DNA from: Phoma sp. XZ068
Taxonomy: Eukaryota; Ascomycota; Dothideomycetes; Pleosporales; Didymellaceae
Assembly: GCA_004835665.1 (NCBI GenBank)
Contig: RBKR01000005.1
Coordinates: 1,798,001 to 1,862,000 of the forward strand
DNA length: 64,000 nt
Direction of reading: 5' to 3'
Each line of letters starts with the position of its first letter. The stretch's first letter is position 1. Below the pieces are notes generated by a model. It was not told where the DNA came from and did not search any database. It saw only the letters and a list, made by a program, of their open reading frames with translations. Shown piece after piece: positions 1-11,927 of this stretch. The translations under genes and the position numbers were made by a program.

Positions 1-1790
1 ACTAACAACTACTCAACCGCTCTGCAGTTTACTGCTAAATTCCACGAGTTAACCATGCAAGCCTCTATTATAGAGATCCTACTCTGCCTGGTCCGGACTG
101 GACTGGTAAACGATATTGTTCCCTTAGGCGCATTATCTGGTGCTATCCAGCCAACTCAGCTGTCCTACCTCTGGTCGCTTGACTTCTTCTCGATCTTACG
201 GTCCCCCGCCTTGAGAGGATGGCGGAGGGTGCTGTTTGTAACTGCTGTCCCTGCCCTTATGATCCTAACATCACTTGTTGGCCCATCAACCGCCGTTCTT
301 ATGATTCCTCGCCAAAACAGCCCACGCGTTTTAGAGAGACGGATCAGGTATGTAAACGCATCAAGCGAGGACATGTACCCTTCTAGAATCGATTTAGCCA
401 AGCTTGGGGATCTGTACGTATCCCAGCTCTTTAACACCGCTAAAACTGATGAGATAGTAGTAATCTCCAGAACATCGGTACCAACCTGAAATACTCTTCC
501 ATATATAACAGGAACGAACTTTACTTTAATAATACCCTGTCATTCACAGAAGCGATGATATCTTATCCAGAAAGCTACGACCGCGTTATACAATGGACCC
601 AATCCAAAGACTTTAGCCGAAACATCTCAGACTTTAACACTACTATGCCCACTATGTTTAGCACGCTCAGCCTTGGTAGTGTGTTCGACTACGGCCCAAA
701 CTACACCATGTCAGTAGTGGCACCACATGCTGTGGTAGGGCTGAGGTGCATAATCACAATTCAGAACATCACGATGAACACCACCTTGGAATACGGTAAA
801 GACGACGGAACCTCAATAGGCCAGCTTCCAGCACTCCGTAAAATGGCAAAAGAATGGTCCAATGTCGTTGAGGTGTCTTCGAGTAGGCGGCAAGTATGGC
901 CAAGTCTGATCTGGCTTCCATCACCGGAGACTGGATCTCAATCATCGCTCGTCATTCACCTGTCCGGTCTCGGCAATTTTGGGTTGGATATGTCTAAGAT
1001 TAATCAGTCGAATGCACTACCATGGGTACTCGCTCAACTGGACCTCGAAAAACCCGAGGTGGATTTCGCAGCTACCATCTGCACAGTCTCTCCTTACTGG
1101 AATACCGGTGAAATCCAGTCGACCAAAAGTGACCGACGAAACAGACTGATAAAGATCCGCCCGTTAAAACTCTTCGAACGCGCAGACCCATGGCCAATCA
1201 CTCTGGATTTTGCCGATGCTACCACATGGAGCAGCGCGGCTCTCGCTCGTTTCGTGAGCGAGTCTTCTTATAATTATCAGTTTCACGAGACAGCCATGAG
1301 TGTACTGGCACTAGTCCTAGCAGTGAAGCTTGCCGATGTCCCCGGATCCGAATACAGAATCGATAATAACGACATCATGGGCGAGACGCAGCCAATTTCC
1401 ACTGAAGAGGCCTCTAAACTCACCCTGTACCATTTAACCCTTACGAGCTATGGTTTCGGCTACGGAACTCGATCTACATCCGTCTACCTTGCCATGTCAG
1501 TGATACTCACATGGTGTATTATTACTATCAGCTATATCACATACACTATCGCCACCGGCTCAGCCTCAACCGCCTGGACATCTGGAATCGAACTGGTTAC
1601 CCTGGCACTGCAATCTAGGAAGCCGGACCACGTGGGATATACGTCCGTTGGCATAGACTCCATCAAGACCTACAGTGAAGGCGTTGGTGTAAGGATCAAT
1701 ACGAATAATGAGCTCGAGCTGATTTTTGAGCATGACCGAGACTTCAGGACAATGAACCAGCGGAAAATTTTGAAGAATAAGGAGTACTAA
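1..1790 (+). CDS. Fungal multi-pass membrane protein (5' end outside window)
   Basis: The frame is open from base 1, so the start codon lies upstream and the N terminus is missing. I place exons at <1..417 and 471..1790. The 53-bp intron (418..470) begins GTATCC, ends CTCCAG and has a CTAAAAC-like branch site. It restores the frame that otherwise looks shifted near base 480. About 578 residues remain. Visible parts are a hydrophobic N-terminal segment, a motif with LGALSGA and PTQLSYLWSLDF, a second helix near LIMLTSLVGPS-type sequence, a long N-glycosylation-rich lumenal stretch and a C-terminal helix around residues 480-510 followed by a short charged tail. Similar proteins of unknown function are common in ascomycetes, but I cannot name a family. 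Likely plasma or endomembrane. The function is unknown. Confidence 0.7.
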
Positions 1791-2297
1791 GATAAGTCCT
1801 TGGTAGACTATATCTAAATGTAAAAACTTCTTCTAGGAACATATGCTCCTCGTAGGATAGGCTCTTATAAATTGTTATATTTTTCTTAATATTCGTATTT
1901 ATACATTCATACAAAGTTGTTGTCTAGTCTTCACCTCACCTTCTCCCGTCCAGGCCTTCTCACACGTGGCATGGTGTTTACCATACAGCCAGCTATATAC
2001 GCAAAACGTAGTGCGCGCTGTGGTGCGTGGAGCCGTTACAATGGTGCTTGGGGTATCAAGTACTTAGGATATGTGGATGCTGAGATACACTGCTGCATCA
2101 GCGGCGATGATGGGGTCGCTCTGTGGATTACAGACTCATAATCTCTCTATGTCGTTTCAGACAACTGCGCTCTTGCGTTGCGCCTTCAATTTGCAGCGTC
2201 TTCCAGTGTGCAGCTTCTTCGAGTGCGTTGCGTCTTCTAGGGTGCTGAATCTTTAAGCCTGTCGAGTCCTTCATGTTGCTACATCTTCAGTACGCCC
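1791..2297. other. Intergenic, convergent 3' ends
   Basis: This spacer lies between two convergently transcribed membrane-protein genes. The first 120 bases are AT-rich, as expected of a 3' UTR. Short open frames here lack conserved-looking sequence. I see no RNA gene or repeat. Confidence 0.5.
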
Positions 2298-4148
2298 TCA
2301 ATCCCCCCACTCTCGCTGCCCAGCCTTAGGACTATGATACGCCACCGGCGGCACCTCAAGCGTGGATCTCCTCCTCGGCGGCGGCACCGGCGTAATAGCA
2401 TCTGGGCTCTCAGTCCGCCTTGGCGACGTCTCTACTGTCGGAGATGGAGGAGCGTCCGCCTCGCGCGCAGACCTTATACTGGATGCGTAGCTGGCTGCTC
2501 TGTTGCGGTCGTAATTCGTGCTTGTCCGGTGGATATCTTTGTTTTTGAGCTCCTCGCCGGGGATCCAGGGGTATCTTCGTGCCTTCTCGTCGCGGTAGTC
2601 GGATACGTCCAATTCGCGGTGTGCGGCGTCGGACATGTAAACGGCGGCTTTTTCGAACCATTTGCGGACTTTGCCACGGCCTGCGCTGGATTCGGGGTTG
2701 GTAGTGTCAGTGCGGATGGGGGCGTGCTCGATGTGCTCGTTCGGGCTGTCGCAACCTGGTTCAGTGATGGTGGGGATAGTCTGCAGGGCGTTTGGGTCGG
2801 TGGAGAAGCGCGGGAACTGTTCTATTCGTGTGGGTGAGTAGTGGATGGTTGAGGATCGGCCGCGTGGGAGAGGAGGCCGTTCGCTGTGGTCTGATTGCGA
2901 TGATGTTGAGCGCGGAGCCTTGGACTTGTCGTAGATGATGATGTCTCCGTCTGTGGCCCACACAATGTATAAGGATCCTACTGCTGCCATTAATGTACCT
3001 GCGATGGGCGACCATTGTCCTGATCATACGATTAGTCATTGTAGACTGCGTGAAGTGGAAAACTTACCTATAGACGCCATAGGTTCAGTCTGGAACATCA
3101 ATTGCTTGCTGAAGAAATTGAGCTCCCCAGCGATTAGGATGGCTACTACAGCCCCACCGAACAGCGGCATTTCTATCACGCTCAAGAAGAGCGTGACCTT
3201 GTTGTTGATACCCTTTATCTCGCCGCGGGTGATGTTCACACCTTCGATTACTTCGTCTAGTCGCTCAGGCTCTCGACGGTTCTTCCAGTTGATCTCAAGA
3301 ATCTTATGCCATGTGAATATCAAACTCAAAATGGCCGGGATGCACACGCCCGCAGCGATGAGCATGGCAGCGTTGAAGCTCAACTTGCTAGGCACGGGGA
3401 TGACATAGATATTTTTTGCAGCACCGCCTCGCATGGGCGAAAAAGGTCCATCATCTTCTGAGCACACCAGACCGCACGTCGTCTCGCCGTAGGGAAACTT
3501 AGCTATCGTCAGTGAAGGGAGACCAGCCTCCGTGTGACTGCAGTCGGTAGCCGTCACTCTTGAAAACTCGACGCATAGAGCTATGAGGCTAGCAATCAAG
3601 AGCATCGTCCACAGGAAGATGATGTTGCGTCCGGCATCGTAAAAGTATGTTCGTGATCTTCGCAACGTGAATGGCACAGCGATCACAGCGATCGAACATA
3701 TCTGCCAGGCTCCGTAAATGTCTAGATCCACAGCGCCTAGAAATGTGGTTGTCAGTTTGCCGTGATAACCATGTCAATTGTCTTGAGGTGGGATCCAAAC
3801 TGACCATTCACATGGTAGGACGTGAGCACGATGCCGTGGAGCGCACTAATGGAGGGGACCACCAAAGCAGCCGCAAGACAAGCATTTCTTAGCCATTCAT
3901 GTTTTCGAAGAAATACGCAGGTGGCTACAAGGACATAGTATCTGTGGTCCACACGTGAGCTGTCTATAGGCGGAGAAATAGCTGTTGTAGACGTACAAGA
4001 ACCGCGAGCCAGCGCCGTATTGCGACGAGACTGGCCATGCACACACGACATCCAAGGTCTGCCCAGTCGCATTTGCGGCTGTGCTCGGTGACGCAATGTA
4101 TGCTTTGCTTCCGGAGAAGGCATTATACAGCGCTGGGGTAGCCGGCAT
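2298..4148 (-). CDS. Multi-pass (seven-helix-type) fungal membrane protein
   Basis: Four exons on the minus strand are supported: 4148..3997, 3941..3805, 3736..3068 and 2998..2298, giving 552 aa. Introns are 55, 68 and 69 bp, with GTACGT/CACAG, GTCAGT/TCTAG and GTAAGT/CGCAG borders, and all keep the frame. The start is the first ATG, giving MPATPALYNAF. The N-terminal 45 residues look lumenal. Hydrophobic segments follow around YYVLVATCVFL, ACLAAALVVPS, AWQICSIAVIAV, IIFLWTMLLIASLIAL, AAMLIAAGVCIPAIL, FGGAVVAILIAG and MAAVGSLYIVWAT. A cysteine-bearing loop (residues ~170-220) precedes the fifth helix. The last ~210 residues are hydrophilic, Ser/Pro/Arg-rich and probably cytosolic. Topology resembles orphan fungal seven-helix proteins, but I see no receptor-specific motif, so no function is assigned. 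Confidence 0.75.
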
Positions 4149-4796
4149 ACTGCGCGCACACTACGCTACCAGAGGAAGCTGAATGCCGCTGTAGGATGAA
4201 TTCGCATCGCTAGAGTCGTGGAGACGGAGCGAGTGAGCCTCGTAGGAATAATATGCAAAATGAGCAGAGTGAGGTTGCCAAACAAAGCGTTGATTGGTAC
4301 CGCATCATGGCCACCGGTGAGAGAGTTCGGTCTCACTGACTGCAGGCAAAGAGGCTGAGCCCTGCACGCCTGATCCAAGCTGGCGAGTGAGAGAGCAGCG
4401 GAGTTGGCCAGTAATGTGATTTACGGTCTGTGCACACCCATCGCGCGGTCATTCTTGTCAAATCTTGGCCAGCGCCCAACGCACAGAAACCGCACTCAGC
4501 AAATCTTAGCAAAGCCTTTCGTGGGACCCTTTAGATATTGCCATGCTTACGTCGCGTTGTCATCTTGTGAAACCTACATTTGCGCTGTCGAACGACGCTC
4601 TTCCTCGCCTGACGTATCGCGCGCGCTGCAAAACCGAGGTTGACGTGCGCCACAAGCTTATGCCAAGTTAATGAGCATAAACCTGGAGTTGAAACGATCG
4701 CAATCCCCAGGTCGCTAACTTTAAAGAAAGAAAGAGAAGGAATTAGCGAATCGATCATCAGCACGAGTTGACTGGCCCACAAGGGTCCAAGCAGCC
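4149..4796. other. Divergent intergenic/promoter region
   Basis: The spacer separates two divergently transcribed membrane-protein genes and should contain both promoters. Several small open frames occur, but none shows domain-like sequence. A polypurine stretch (AAAGAAAGAAAGAGAAGG) lies near 4722-4740, upstream of the permease start. No clear TATA box was recognised. Confidence 0.4.
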
Positions 4797-6956
4797 ATGA
4801 ATATGCTCCTCGAGCGAGCGAGCAGCTCTGACAGCGAAAACATCGATATCTCTACCAGCAAGATCAGAGAATGGCGCTCGATAATAACTCTCATTGTGTT
4901 CGTTCTAACGAGTAAGTCATCGTACGGGTGTTAGTTGACGATGGGCCTAGCTGAATTTCCATTAGACATCAATGTTCTCTTCAGTTTTCACATACCGTTA
5001 TTCCTCCCTCGGATACTATGGACTGGGTGGCTCAAGACCTTGAGTGCTTTGCGCATCATATCACTACAGAATGACATCCATTCGAGACGTGCTGGACCCG
5101 GTCCCTTCGTACGGTTCAACTTTCCCATGAATTTCGTCACGTCGCCGCTGATAGCCGATCTATTCTTGCTGGCCATCACCGCCATCGGCAAGGAGGAAGT
5201 CAAGGGCGGGACTATTGGAACTAACAGTATTGTACCGTACGATATCATGCTGTTCTTCTTGTCACTGGCGTATATCGCGATTTCGGTGGACGCCTCGGGC
5301 CTCATCAGATGGCTCGCCTTCAAGGTCTTACAGAAAGGAGGCAAAGTTGGACACAGGCTCTACTTCTACCTCTACGTCTTCTTCTTCGCATTAACGGCCT
5401 TTATTGGAAACGATCCGATCATCTTGTCCGGTACCGCCTTCCTTTCCTACATGACGCGTGTGTCCAGCAACATCAAGCATCCTCGAGCTTGGATCTACAC
5501 CCAGTTCGCCTGCGCGAACATTGCTTCCGCGATTCTGGTATCATCCAACCCTACGAACCTGGTTTTGGCAGGAGCTTTCAGCGTCAAGTTCATCAACTAC
5601 ACAGCCAACATGATCGTACCGGTAGTTGTCACTGGCATCGTCCTATTCCCTTTCCTGCTCTACATCATCTTTCACGATGAGTCTCTCATCCCTTCTGTGA
5701 TCAAGATGGAAGATCTTCCTGATGAGATCAAGAACAAGCCACCGGTCAACCCCAACATTCCCTTCGCCAAGGGCGAGCCGGACGAGGACACTGATCCAGC
5801 CAGCGATGACGAACAGAAGCAGCTCTCCCTTGAAGAAATCCTGAATCCATTCCTCGATAAGAAAGGTGCCATCTTCGGTGCTGGTATCATGGCCGTAACG
5901 TTGATTGCCGTGCTTGTCATCAACGCGGTTGCTCAAGGTACCCACGAATGGCCGGTGTTCTACGTGACATTACCAGCGGCATTCGTGCTGTTCATCTTCG
6001 ATCTCGGACTGGGCTGGACGAATCGAAAAGAGACGCGCAAAATTGCTCATGAAGGTCGACTGAGGGCGGAGACCGTCCACGCCGAAAGGGCAGAAAGGCG
6101 ACGGTCCATCGTGCAGGAGGAGCCTGGCATGCTCCAAAATGGCGTGTCTTTCAACACGAGCAGTACCATTGATGAGAAAGCCCAGGATCCGACCGGGGCG
6201 ATGCCCACTCAGCCATCAGATGAGACACTGCCCCCGACGGCAGGTAAAGAACAGGACCCTAACGAAGAAGGCGGCTTGAAGAAGCTGCGCCACAAGAACC
6301 GCACGACACTTGAATCTGTCATCAAGGACAGGTACAGATGGGCCAGGGAAACATTCCCCACAACCATGACTGTCTTCAACCACCTACCGTTGGCGTTACT
6401 GCCTTTCGCTTTCTGTATGTTTATCCTCGTGCAAGCGCTCGTTACAAAGGGATGGGTCCCAGTATTTGCCCATGGCTGGGACCACTGGGTGGAGAAAACC
6501 GGAACCGTCGGTGCAATTGGCGGCATGGGCTTCCTCTCCGTCATCCTCTGCAACGTAAGTCAAACTTATTCAAACACTTTTCCTTGGAATTGCAGCTAAT
6601 AGAACCAGTTTGCCGGCACCAACATCGGGACCACAATTTTACTCTCCCGCGTCATTCAATCTTGGCAGGAAATCCATCGTCAAAACGGCCTCCCCATTTC
6701 AGACAGAACTTTCTGGGGCACAGTATACAGCATGGCTATCGGTGTCAACTACGGAGCCTTCAGCTTAGCCTTCAGCGCGTCGCTTGCCGGCATGTTGTGG
6801 CGCGACATCCTCGGGCGTAAGCACATTCGTGTTGGTGGGCTTGAGTTTGCACGTGTTAATTTGCCCATCATTGCCATAACGATGGTAGTTGGGCTCACGG
6901 TCCTGATTGGGCAGATTTATATCATGAGAAGCACTTCTCCTTATAATGCTCGATAG
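4797..6956 (+). CDS. Citrate-transporter-like / ArsB-NhaD-type anion permease
   Basis: Three exons (4797..4911, 4966..6554, 6609..6956) encode 683 aa. Both introns are 54 bp and start GTAAGT. The first acceptor is ATTAG at 4961-4965. A later AG at 4983-4984 gives the wrong frame. The protein has ~11 hydrophobic segments with the paired layout of PF03600 anion permeases (IT superfamily): an N-terminal half with GNDPIILSGTAFLSYMTR and SNPTNLVLAGAFSV, and a C-terminal half with NFAGTNIGTTILLSRVIQSW. These Asn/Gly/Thr-rich hairpin motifs are the family's substrate and cation binding signatures. The halves are joined by a long acidic, charged cytosolic loop (residues ~265-420). Probable role is transport of a carboxylate or oxyanion across the plasma or vacuolar membrane. 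The substrate cannot be read from sequence. Confidence 0.85.
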
Positions 6957-7269
6957 ATCAATGAAAGGCTTCAGTTTTCTTCGATATGCATACAGCTCTT
7001 CCTCGCATGAGATGTTGCAGGCCAAGTCCTCGAGGTGTGTGCTACCACATTTCGAACCAGGCTCGGCAGGACTTACGTCTTTGCCTGTATATTGCACCCT
7101 GCATCAGAGCTAACTGTGTCGCTCAGACTTGAGGCAATGCACGTGGTACTGACGTTGTTCAGTGGACTATGAGTGTGAACACACCGTTAGCGGCTATTTG
7201 TGGACACTTCTGTATGAATTATGCATTGGCCATTATCTATCACTATGCGAGGGCACTTGCGTGCCTTCT
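6957..7269. other. Short convergent spacer
   Basis: Spacer between the 3' ends of the permease and the glycosidase. No gene, repeat or RNA is recognised. Confidence 0.5.
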
Positions 7270-8782
7270 CTACTCCTCTGGCGGGTAGACAACAATGCGA
7301 TCAATATCAGCACCCTTGTACGTCTGGTTGTTGAACAGCCCACCAATCTCAATAGTGTTGTTCTTCCCCTTATCAAGGTGCAACTGCAGCGGTGTGCTCA
7401 GAATGATACCTTTGTGCGTATCCCTCTGGTACAAGCTCTCTATCTGCTCGGTCTTGCCGTTCACGATTACACTCGCAATGCGGCGCAACTGCCAAGTACC
7501 TCCGATGCGATCAGGTGTACCGCCAGGCTGGTCGCCAAAACCCATGTCGTCAGTGTTCTGGTAGTAGAACGAAACCCACTGGGGCTTGCCCTGGCCTTCG
7601 ATGCCGGAGAAGGTGACTTTGCTGTCGTTGCCGACGATGCCGGTGAGGATGATCTCGTGGCTGCCGAAAGCGGCTTCCTGCTTGAAAGCACCGCCAGTTA
7701 CAGTGGCGTCTTTGCCGTAGTACGTTTTGCCCTTAATAGCCTTGACTTCGCCAGTCTTGACATTGAGGTCGTATACGTCATGCCACTTAACCTCGAGCGA
7801 CTTCTTAGCCTCGTCGATATCGATCGGGAGCCAGATGTAGCGAGACTCCCAGAGACTGATCGAGTCCCATTGGTCGCCAAGGTAGAGGTAGGTTGTCTTC
7901 TTTGTTCCGTTGATGCGAAGAGAGAAGCCAGACTGCGAGTTGTAGGTACGGGTATTGAGGGGAGCAACAATGAAAGGCTGCGACCAGGGTCCTTCAAGCT
8001 TGTCGGCACGGAATGCTACGACATTGTTGGGCCTGTAACCAGTCTTGTGGCTCATCAAAGCGAAGTAGCTCTTATCGGTCTGGATGATAGTCGGTGCCTC
8101 AAGGTCGTATTTGTCCCAACGGTGAACGACCTTATCAAGAGCGGTGATGTTGTCGTTGTAAGACGTGAGATATACGTCGCGTCCCTCGCGGCGATCTCCG
8201 TTCGAATACAGAGCATAAGCCCTGCCATCCTTACGGTCAACAAAGAGACCGTAGTCCTGGGACCAGTTGCCGAGCGGCAGAGTGGCATCGACGAAAGAGT
8301 ACGGTCCGGTGATGTTGTCGGCTTGCGCGAAGCCCTGAAGAAGCCAGCCGTAGGTGGAGTTATCGGCGTGCCAGAACATGTGGTACTTTCCGGTTTGCTC
8401 AGAGAAAGTGACCTTGGGTCTCTGGATAATGTGCTCGGTTGAGATGTAAGGGTGGCCCTTAATTGGTGCTGCCAGACAGATCAGAAAACGACAAAACTTC
8501 AAGAGTTGGACTAAACCTACACAAAGCCATGCCCTCCGGTTTCCAGATTGCTAGGTCGTCTGAGCTGTACACGCTAATACCTCCTCCCTCAACCTGACCT
8601 TGGACCTTGTACTCTCCAAACAAGAAGAATTTACCAGTCTCCTTGTCAACAGTGACGCCACCTGCATGGGCATTGACAAGAGTACCGTCAGTGGCCCTCC
8701 ATCGAGCACCGGGAACAATCCATTTAGCAGACACAGACGCAGCAGCCAGCAGCAGCTGACAAGAGACCGAACCGAAACCCAT
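7270..8782 (-). CDS. Secreted GH43 family glycosidase (galactanase-like)
   Basis: Two exons on the minus strand, 8782..8521 and 8468..7270, encode 486 aa. The 52-bp intron has GTAGGT/GGCAG borders. An N-terminal signal peptide is clear (MGFGSVSCQLLLAAASVSA). The five-bladed-propeller GH43 pattern follows: NAHAGG, FLFGEYK, SSDDLAIWKPEG, RPKVTF, YHMFWHAD, SQDYGLFVD, LEAPTI, GPWSQPF and SQSGFSL. Glu in LEAPTI fits the general acid. The usual N-terminal catalytic-base Asp is not obvious, and a Gln in SQSG sits where the galactanase subfamily (GH43_24) is known to use Gln. The C-terminal ~150 residues form a beta-rich module, possibly carbohydrate binding (CBM35-like). Probable role is trimming of arabinogalactan side-chain backbone in plant cell walls. 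Subfamily assignment is by memory of motifs only. Confidence 0.85.
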
Positions 8783-9740
8783 GGTGGCTCACAAAAAATG
8801 CAAAGCGAGGTACCAAACGATCTAACAACCCGGCACCAATACTATATATTACCTGCATCATACCAGGATCTTTGCAGTTGTTTACCCAAAGCCAAGACCG
8901 ACCCCGGGACATTGCTCCCCGAACCGCCAGGCACAGCCAGGGATGATCTGGGATGCGGGGCTCCGCAGACTAATTACGGGCAAGATCAGCCTATTATTCC
9001 GGGGATTTTGGCGGCGTTGCTCCCTCTTTGCGATGCATTCGCTTCGCCTTCACGGAGAAACCAAGACTCGCGACGGTGAGGGGATGCGCGGTCACGCACG
9101 CGTTTTGCGCGAGTACTACTTCATTGAGAAGGAGATCCGGATCTTGCCGAGAGCATGTGGTGACGTGACGATGGGCCAAGGACGGCTGCAGTTTGAACGC
9201 TGGACGAAAGGATGGTTACGATTGTACATTTGGAGGTTGCAGCTCGCTTCTGCAGATGATGACGACATGGTCATTACCGAGCTCATTTCACGAGGTTTGC
9301 TTCCCCGAACTCATACAACGTATCCAGGTCTAAGCTTCGAAGATGACTGAAAGTAATATTAATTGTTCGTTGTATGTTGCGCTGACCGCAGCAAAGCTGA
9401 CCAATACCATTCTTCTCAGACTGTACGAAATGTGCATACAACAATGCCTGTTTTAATGCCAACTAAATCGAAATCGATTTGCTCGGACAAATGCCCTGCC
9501 GACCTATACGTTTGCTCTTATGTACACGCATTAGTGCTATAAGCCACTACGCGTCATATCAACATAAAGACTCCTAAGTCAGATAAGATTTCGCAAACGA
9601 ACATCATCACGTAATAGAGGCCACTGAAAGGATCTGCAACATATGTATATACATACATGTAGCTATCTTAAAAGTTCAACACCAACGCCAGGCAATCGAC
9701 ATATAACAGACAAACCATAACGCGCTCTATATTTTCAAGT
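8783..9740. other. Intergenic, no supported gene
   Basis: A 135-codon open frame (8943..9350, plus) is present, but its sequence is irregular and lacks family features, so I do not annotate it. The stretch 9360-9720 is AT-richer and presumably holds the 3' end of the kinase-like gene. Confidence 0.45.
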
Positions 9741-11927
9741 TTAAGGAAACGCACCACCAGGCTCCAACAGCTTCAGAATCTCATCCTTGATGAAATCCTC
9801 CGCCATCGGACAGCCCTTCCCAATCAACTGCTCGAACTGCTCAGCATCTACACGCCGCATCGCCGGGATGCAAGCAAACAGCTTCTGAATGAGATCCATC
9901 GCGTTTCCATCACTAACTGCGCTAACAACAGCGTGGTACATTGCCGACTTGCGCGTGTAAACTGCATCCTTCACGCGTGTCTCTTGCATAGCATCGGTGT
10001 AGATCTGAATATACTGGTTGATCTGCCAGTCCATGTGCGGCATGCTAGCCACTTCATGGTCGTCGCTCCAATCGCGGCGCAAAAAGTCTGGCACGCTTGA
10101 GAACCCAGCGCAGCGGGGTACGGCCAGACAGCCGTCCCAGTCGATGATAGCGCTGATAAATCCGTCGTCGTCACAGAGGATGTTCTGGAAGTCGAGATCG
10201 GGGTGGCGAAGTACAAAAGACTCTGGTTCTTCGGTGTCAGAAGGGATTGTTGTTGATTTAGCGATTGCCGGATGCGAGTAGATGATGTCGAGAATCTTTC
10301 GAATACCGAAGATCATGTTTTGCGTAGCTGGATATTCGTCTAGATCGGGGTCGGCAGTGAGAGGCCATACCGTGTCCAGCTTCGCGATCATGTAGTCTTT
10401 GCTGGATCCAAAGGGACCGTACTTGTAGATCTGGCTGTCTGACTTCAAGTCTTCTGGCGTCATGTCGTATGGATTCTTCCATCGGTAAGAATAGGTGATT
10501 TTGGGCCCTTGGCCTGTGAGTAGCGTGTTGGCGAAATCGGGCATGCCAATCTGGTCAAACTGCAGGTCCTCAAGTCTTGCCATGATATAAGCCAATGAGC
10601 GGAGGAAGTTGTACCGCTTGGCTTCTGTCTCTGGAGTGACTTGGCTTGTTGTCTCGTAGGTGCGATTGCCGGGCTCATCATACCAGATGGTCTGCGCTGG
10701 CCGTCCTCGCAATCGCTTCATCAAGATGAATGGCGCGCCGATAGCTGAGTCAAGAGTATCGTCAAAGGCAACAATTTTAGGGACAGGTACACCTGTCTCC
10801 TTGCACAGATACTTCGTCAACGCTACTTCGCATCGCATATTATGCGCATCACCCTCGCGCCAACGACCGTTCGTACCAATGGATGGGACTCGAACAACAT
10901 ATTGCTTACGGCGGTTATCTACAACCACTGCCATGAAAACGATGTAGTTGAAACCGCCGCGAGTACGTTTTAAAACGCGGCAGTCGTCAAGGGTGACATT
11001 GCGAGTGACCTTTTGGTTGATGGCATTCTTCAACAGCTGCTTGAATGCTTCGTCGGAAATTTGCTCAATTTCTGGCCAGTTATGACGTTCCAGAGCAGTC
11101 TTTGAGCGTTCGCTAGACACAGTGATTTGCGGTGACGTCGCGTCAGCGTTCGTGGTGGGTGGATGTGACGAAGGAGCTTCATTCATATCCTGAAGTGACA
11201 CACCACCCTCAGGGTCCTGATCAGTATTCTTTGTGAATTTCTGCGTAGTGGAGAACTCCTCGAGGCCAGCCTCGAGACGTTCTGATGCAAGTGGCTGATC
11301 TTCACCGCCGGAGTGCGCACTACTTTGCTGCATGAGCGCGGCTAACGCCATTGTAACATCTTCACATTGGAGAACCTCGTATAGTGCTTGAAGCGGCTGT
11401 AAGTCTTCCATGACGGTATCGCTATCAACCGTGGAAGCACCACCAAATGGCGCAAGACCAATGGTCGTCAAACCCAACTTGGAAGAACCGAGAGAGCCCA
11501 CAGTAGTCGCAGCGGTATAATTCGACATGTCCATGCTGGAGATGGAGAGTATAGGACTACGGCTGCGGTTGCGAGTGCTAGGCACGGAGACATTGTCCAA
11601 ACTCTGGTCGTTCAGGAAGAATCGGGCGAAGCAGGCGCCTTCCCTCACGTATTTTTCATAGTCGGGGGGCAGTCGGCTGGCGGTCTCTAGCAACTGCGAG
11701 TGGAGTTCACGAGTAAGCCCAAGATATCCAGTCTTGGACTCTGGGTGATGGCGGAAATGCTCTTGCAGAGTTTCTGCCAGTGAAGGCTTGCCGTTCCGCG
11801 AAGACCGGCTGGCGGAAGGCTGGAGGCCTGGAGGTGGAACTGTCACGGGTGAAACATACTGTGAAGAAGTAATAGCAGGCTTGAATTTCCCGTTGCGCAG
11901 CTCTTTGATATCGTCGAGGAGGCCCAT
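9741..11927 (-). CDS. APH/ChoK-like phosphotransferase-fold protein
   Basis: A single exon encodes 728 aa from the start MGLLDDIKELRNG. An upstream in-frame ATG at 12044 would add 39 hydrophobic residues, but the internal start better matches the head of the conserved part. The N-terminal ~310 residues are Ser/Thr-rich and look disordered. The kinase-like fold runs from about 330 to 690: an N-lobe beta region (GGFNYIVFMAVV), MRCEVALTKYLCKETGVPVPKI, FILMKRLRG, then HPDLDFQNILCDD and IIDWDGC. These match the aminoglycoside phosphotransferase family Brenner-like HxDxxxxN loop and the DW metal-binding Asp (PF01636). The fungal members are an expanded family with largely unknown substrates. Antibiotic resistance should not be inferred. 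Probably cytosolic. Confidence 0.8.
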   Translation of the reverse strand: MGLLDDIKELRNGKFKPAITSSQYVSPVTVPPPGLQPSASRSSRNGKPSLAETLQEHFRHHPESKTGYLGLTRELHSQLLETASRLPPDYEKYVREGACFARFFLNDQSLDNVSVPSTRNRSRSPILSISSMDMSNYTAATTVGSLGSSKLGLTTIGLAPFGGASTVDSDTVMEDLQPLQALYEVLQCEDVTMALAALMQQSSAHSGGEDQPLASERLEAGLEEFSTTQKFTKNTDQDPEGGVSLQDMNEAPSSHPPTTNADATSPQITVSSERSKTALERHNWPEIEQISDEAFKQLLKNAINQKVTRNVTLDDCRVLKRTRGGFNYIVFMAVVVDNRRKQYVVRVPSIGTNGRWREGDAHNMRCEVALTKYLCKETGVPVPKIVAFDDTLDSAIGAPFILMKRLRGRPAQTIWYDEPGNRTYETTSQVTPETEAKRYNFLRSLAYIMARLEDLQFDQIGMPDFANTLLTGQGPKITYSYRWKNPYDMTPEDLKSDSQIYKYGPFGSSKDYMIAKLDTVWPLTADPDLDEYPATQNMIFGIRKILDIIYSHPAIAKSTTIPSDTEEPESFVLRHPDLDFQNILCDDDGFISAIIDWDGCLAVPRCAGFSSVPDFLRRDWSDDHEVASMPHMDWQINQYIQIYTDAMQETRVKDAVYTRKSAMYHAVVSAVSDGNAMDLIQKLFACIPAMRRVDAEQFEQLIGKGCPMAEDFIKDEILKLLEPGGAFP

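Noticed and set aside
478..555. Apparent frameshift in the left-edge membrane protein
   Set aside because: A 53-bp GT-AG intron at 418..470 with a good branch site joins both frames cleanly, so no mutation is needed.
7162..8442. 426-codon open frame antisense to the GH43 gene
   Set aside because: It is the complement of a clearly homologous exon, has no family features and no proper start; a composition shadow.
8943..9350. 135-codon open frame
   Set aside because: No conserved-looking motif, no plausible leader, Arg/Trp-rich irregular sequence; probably chance.
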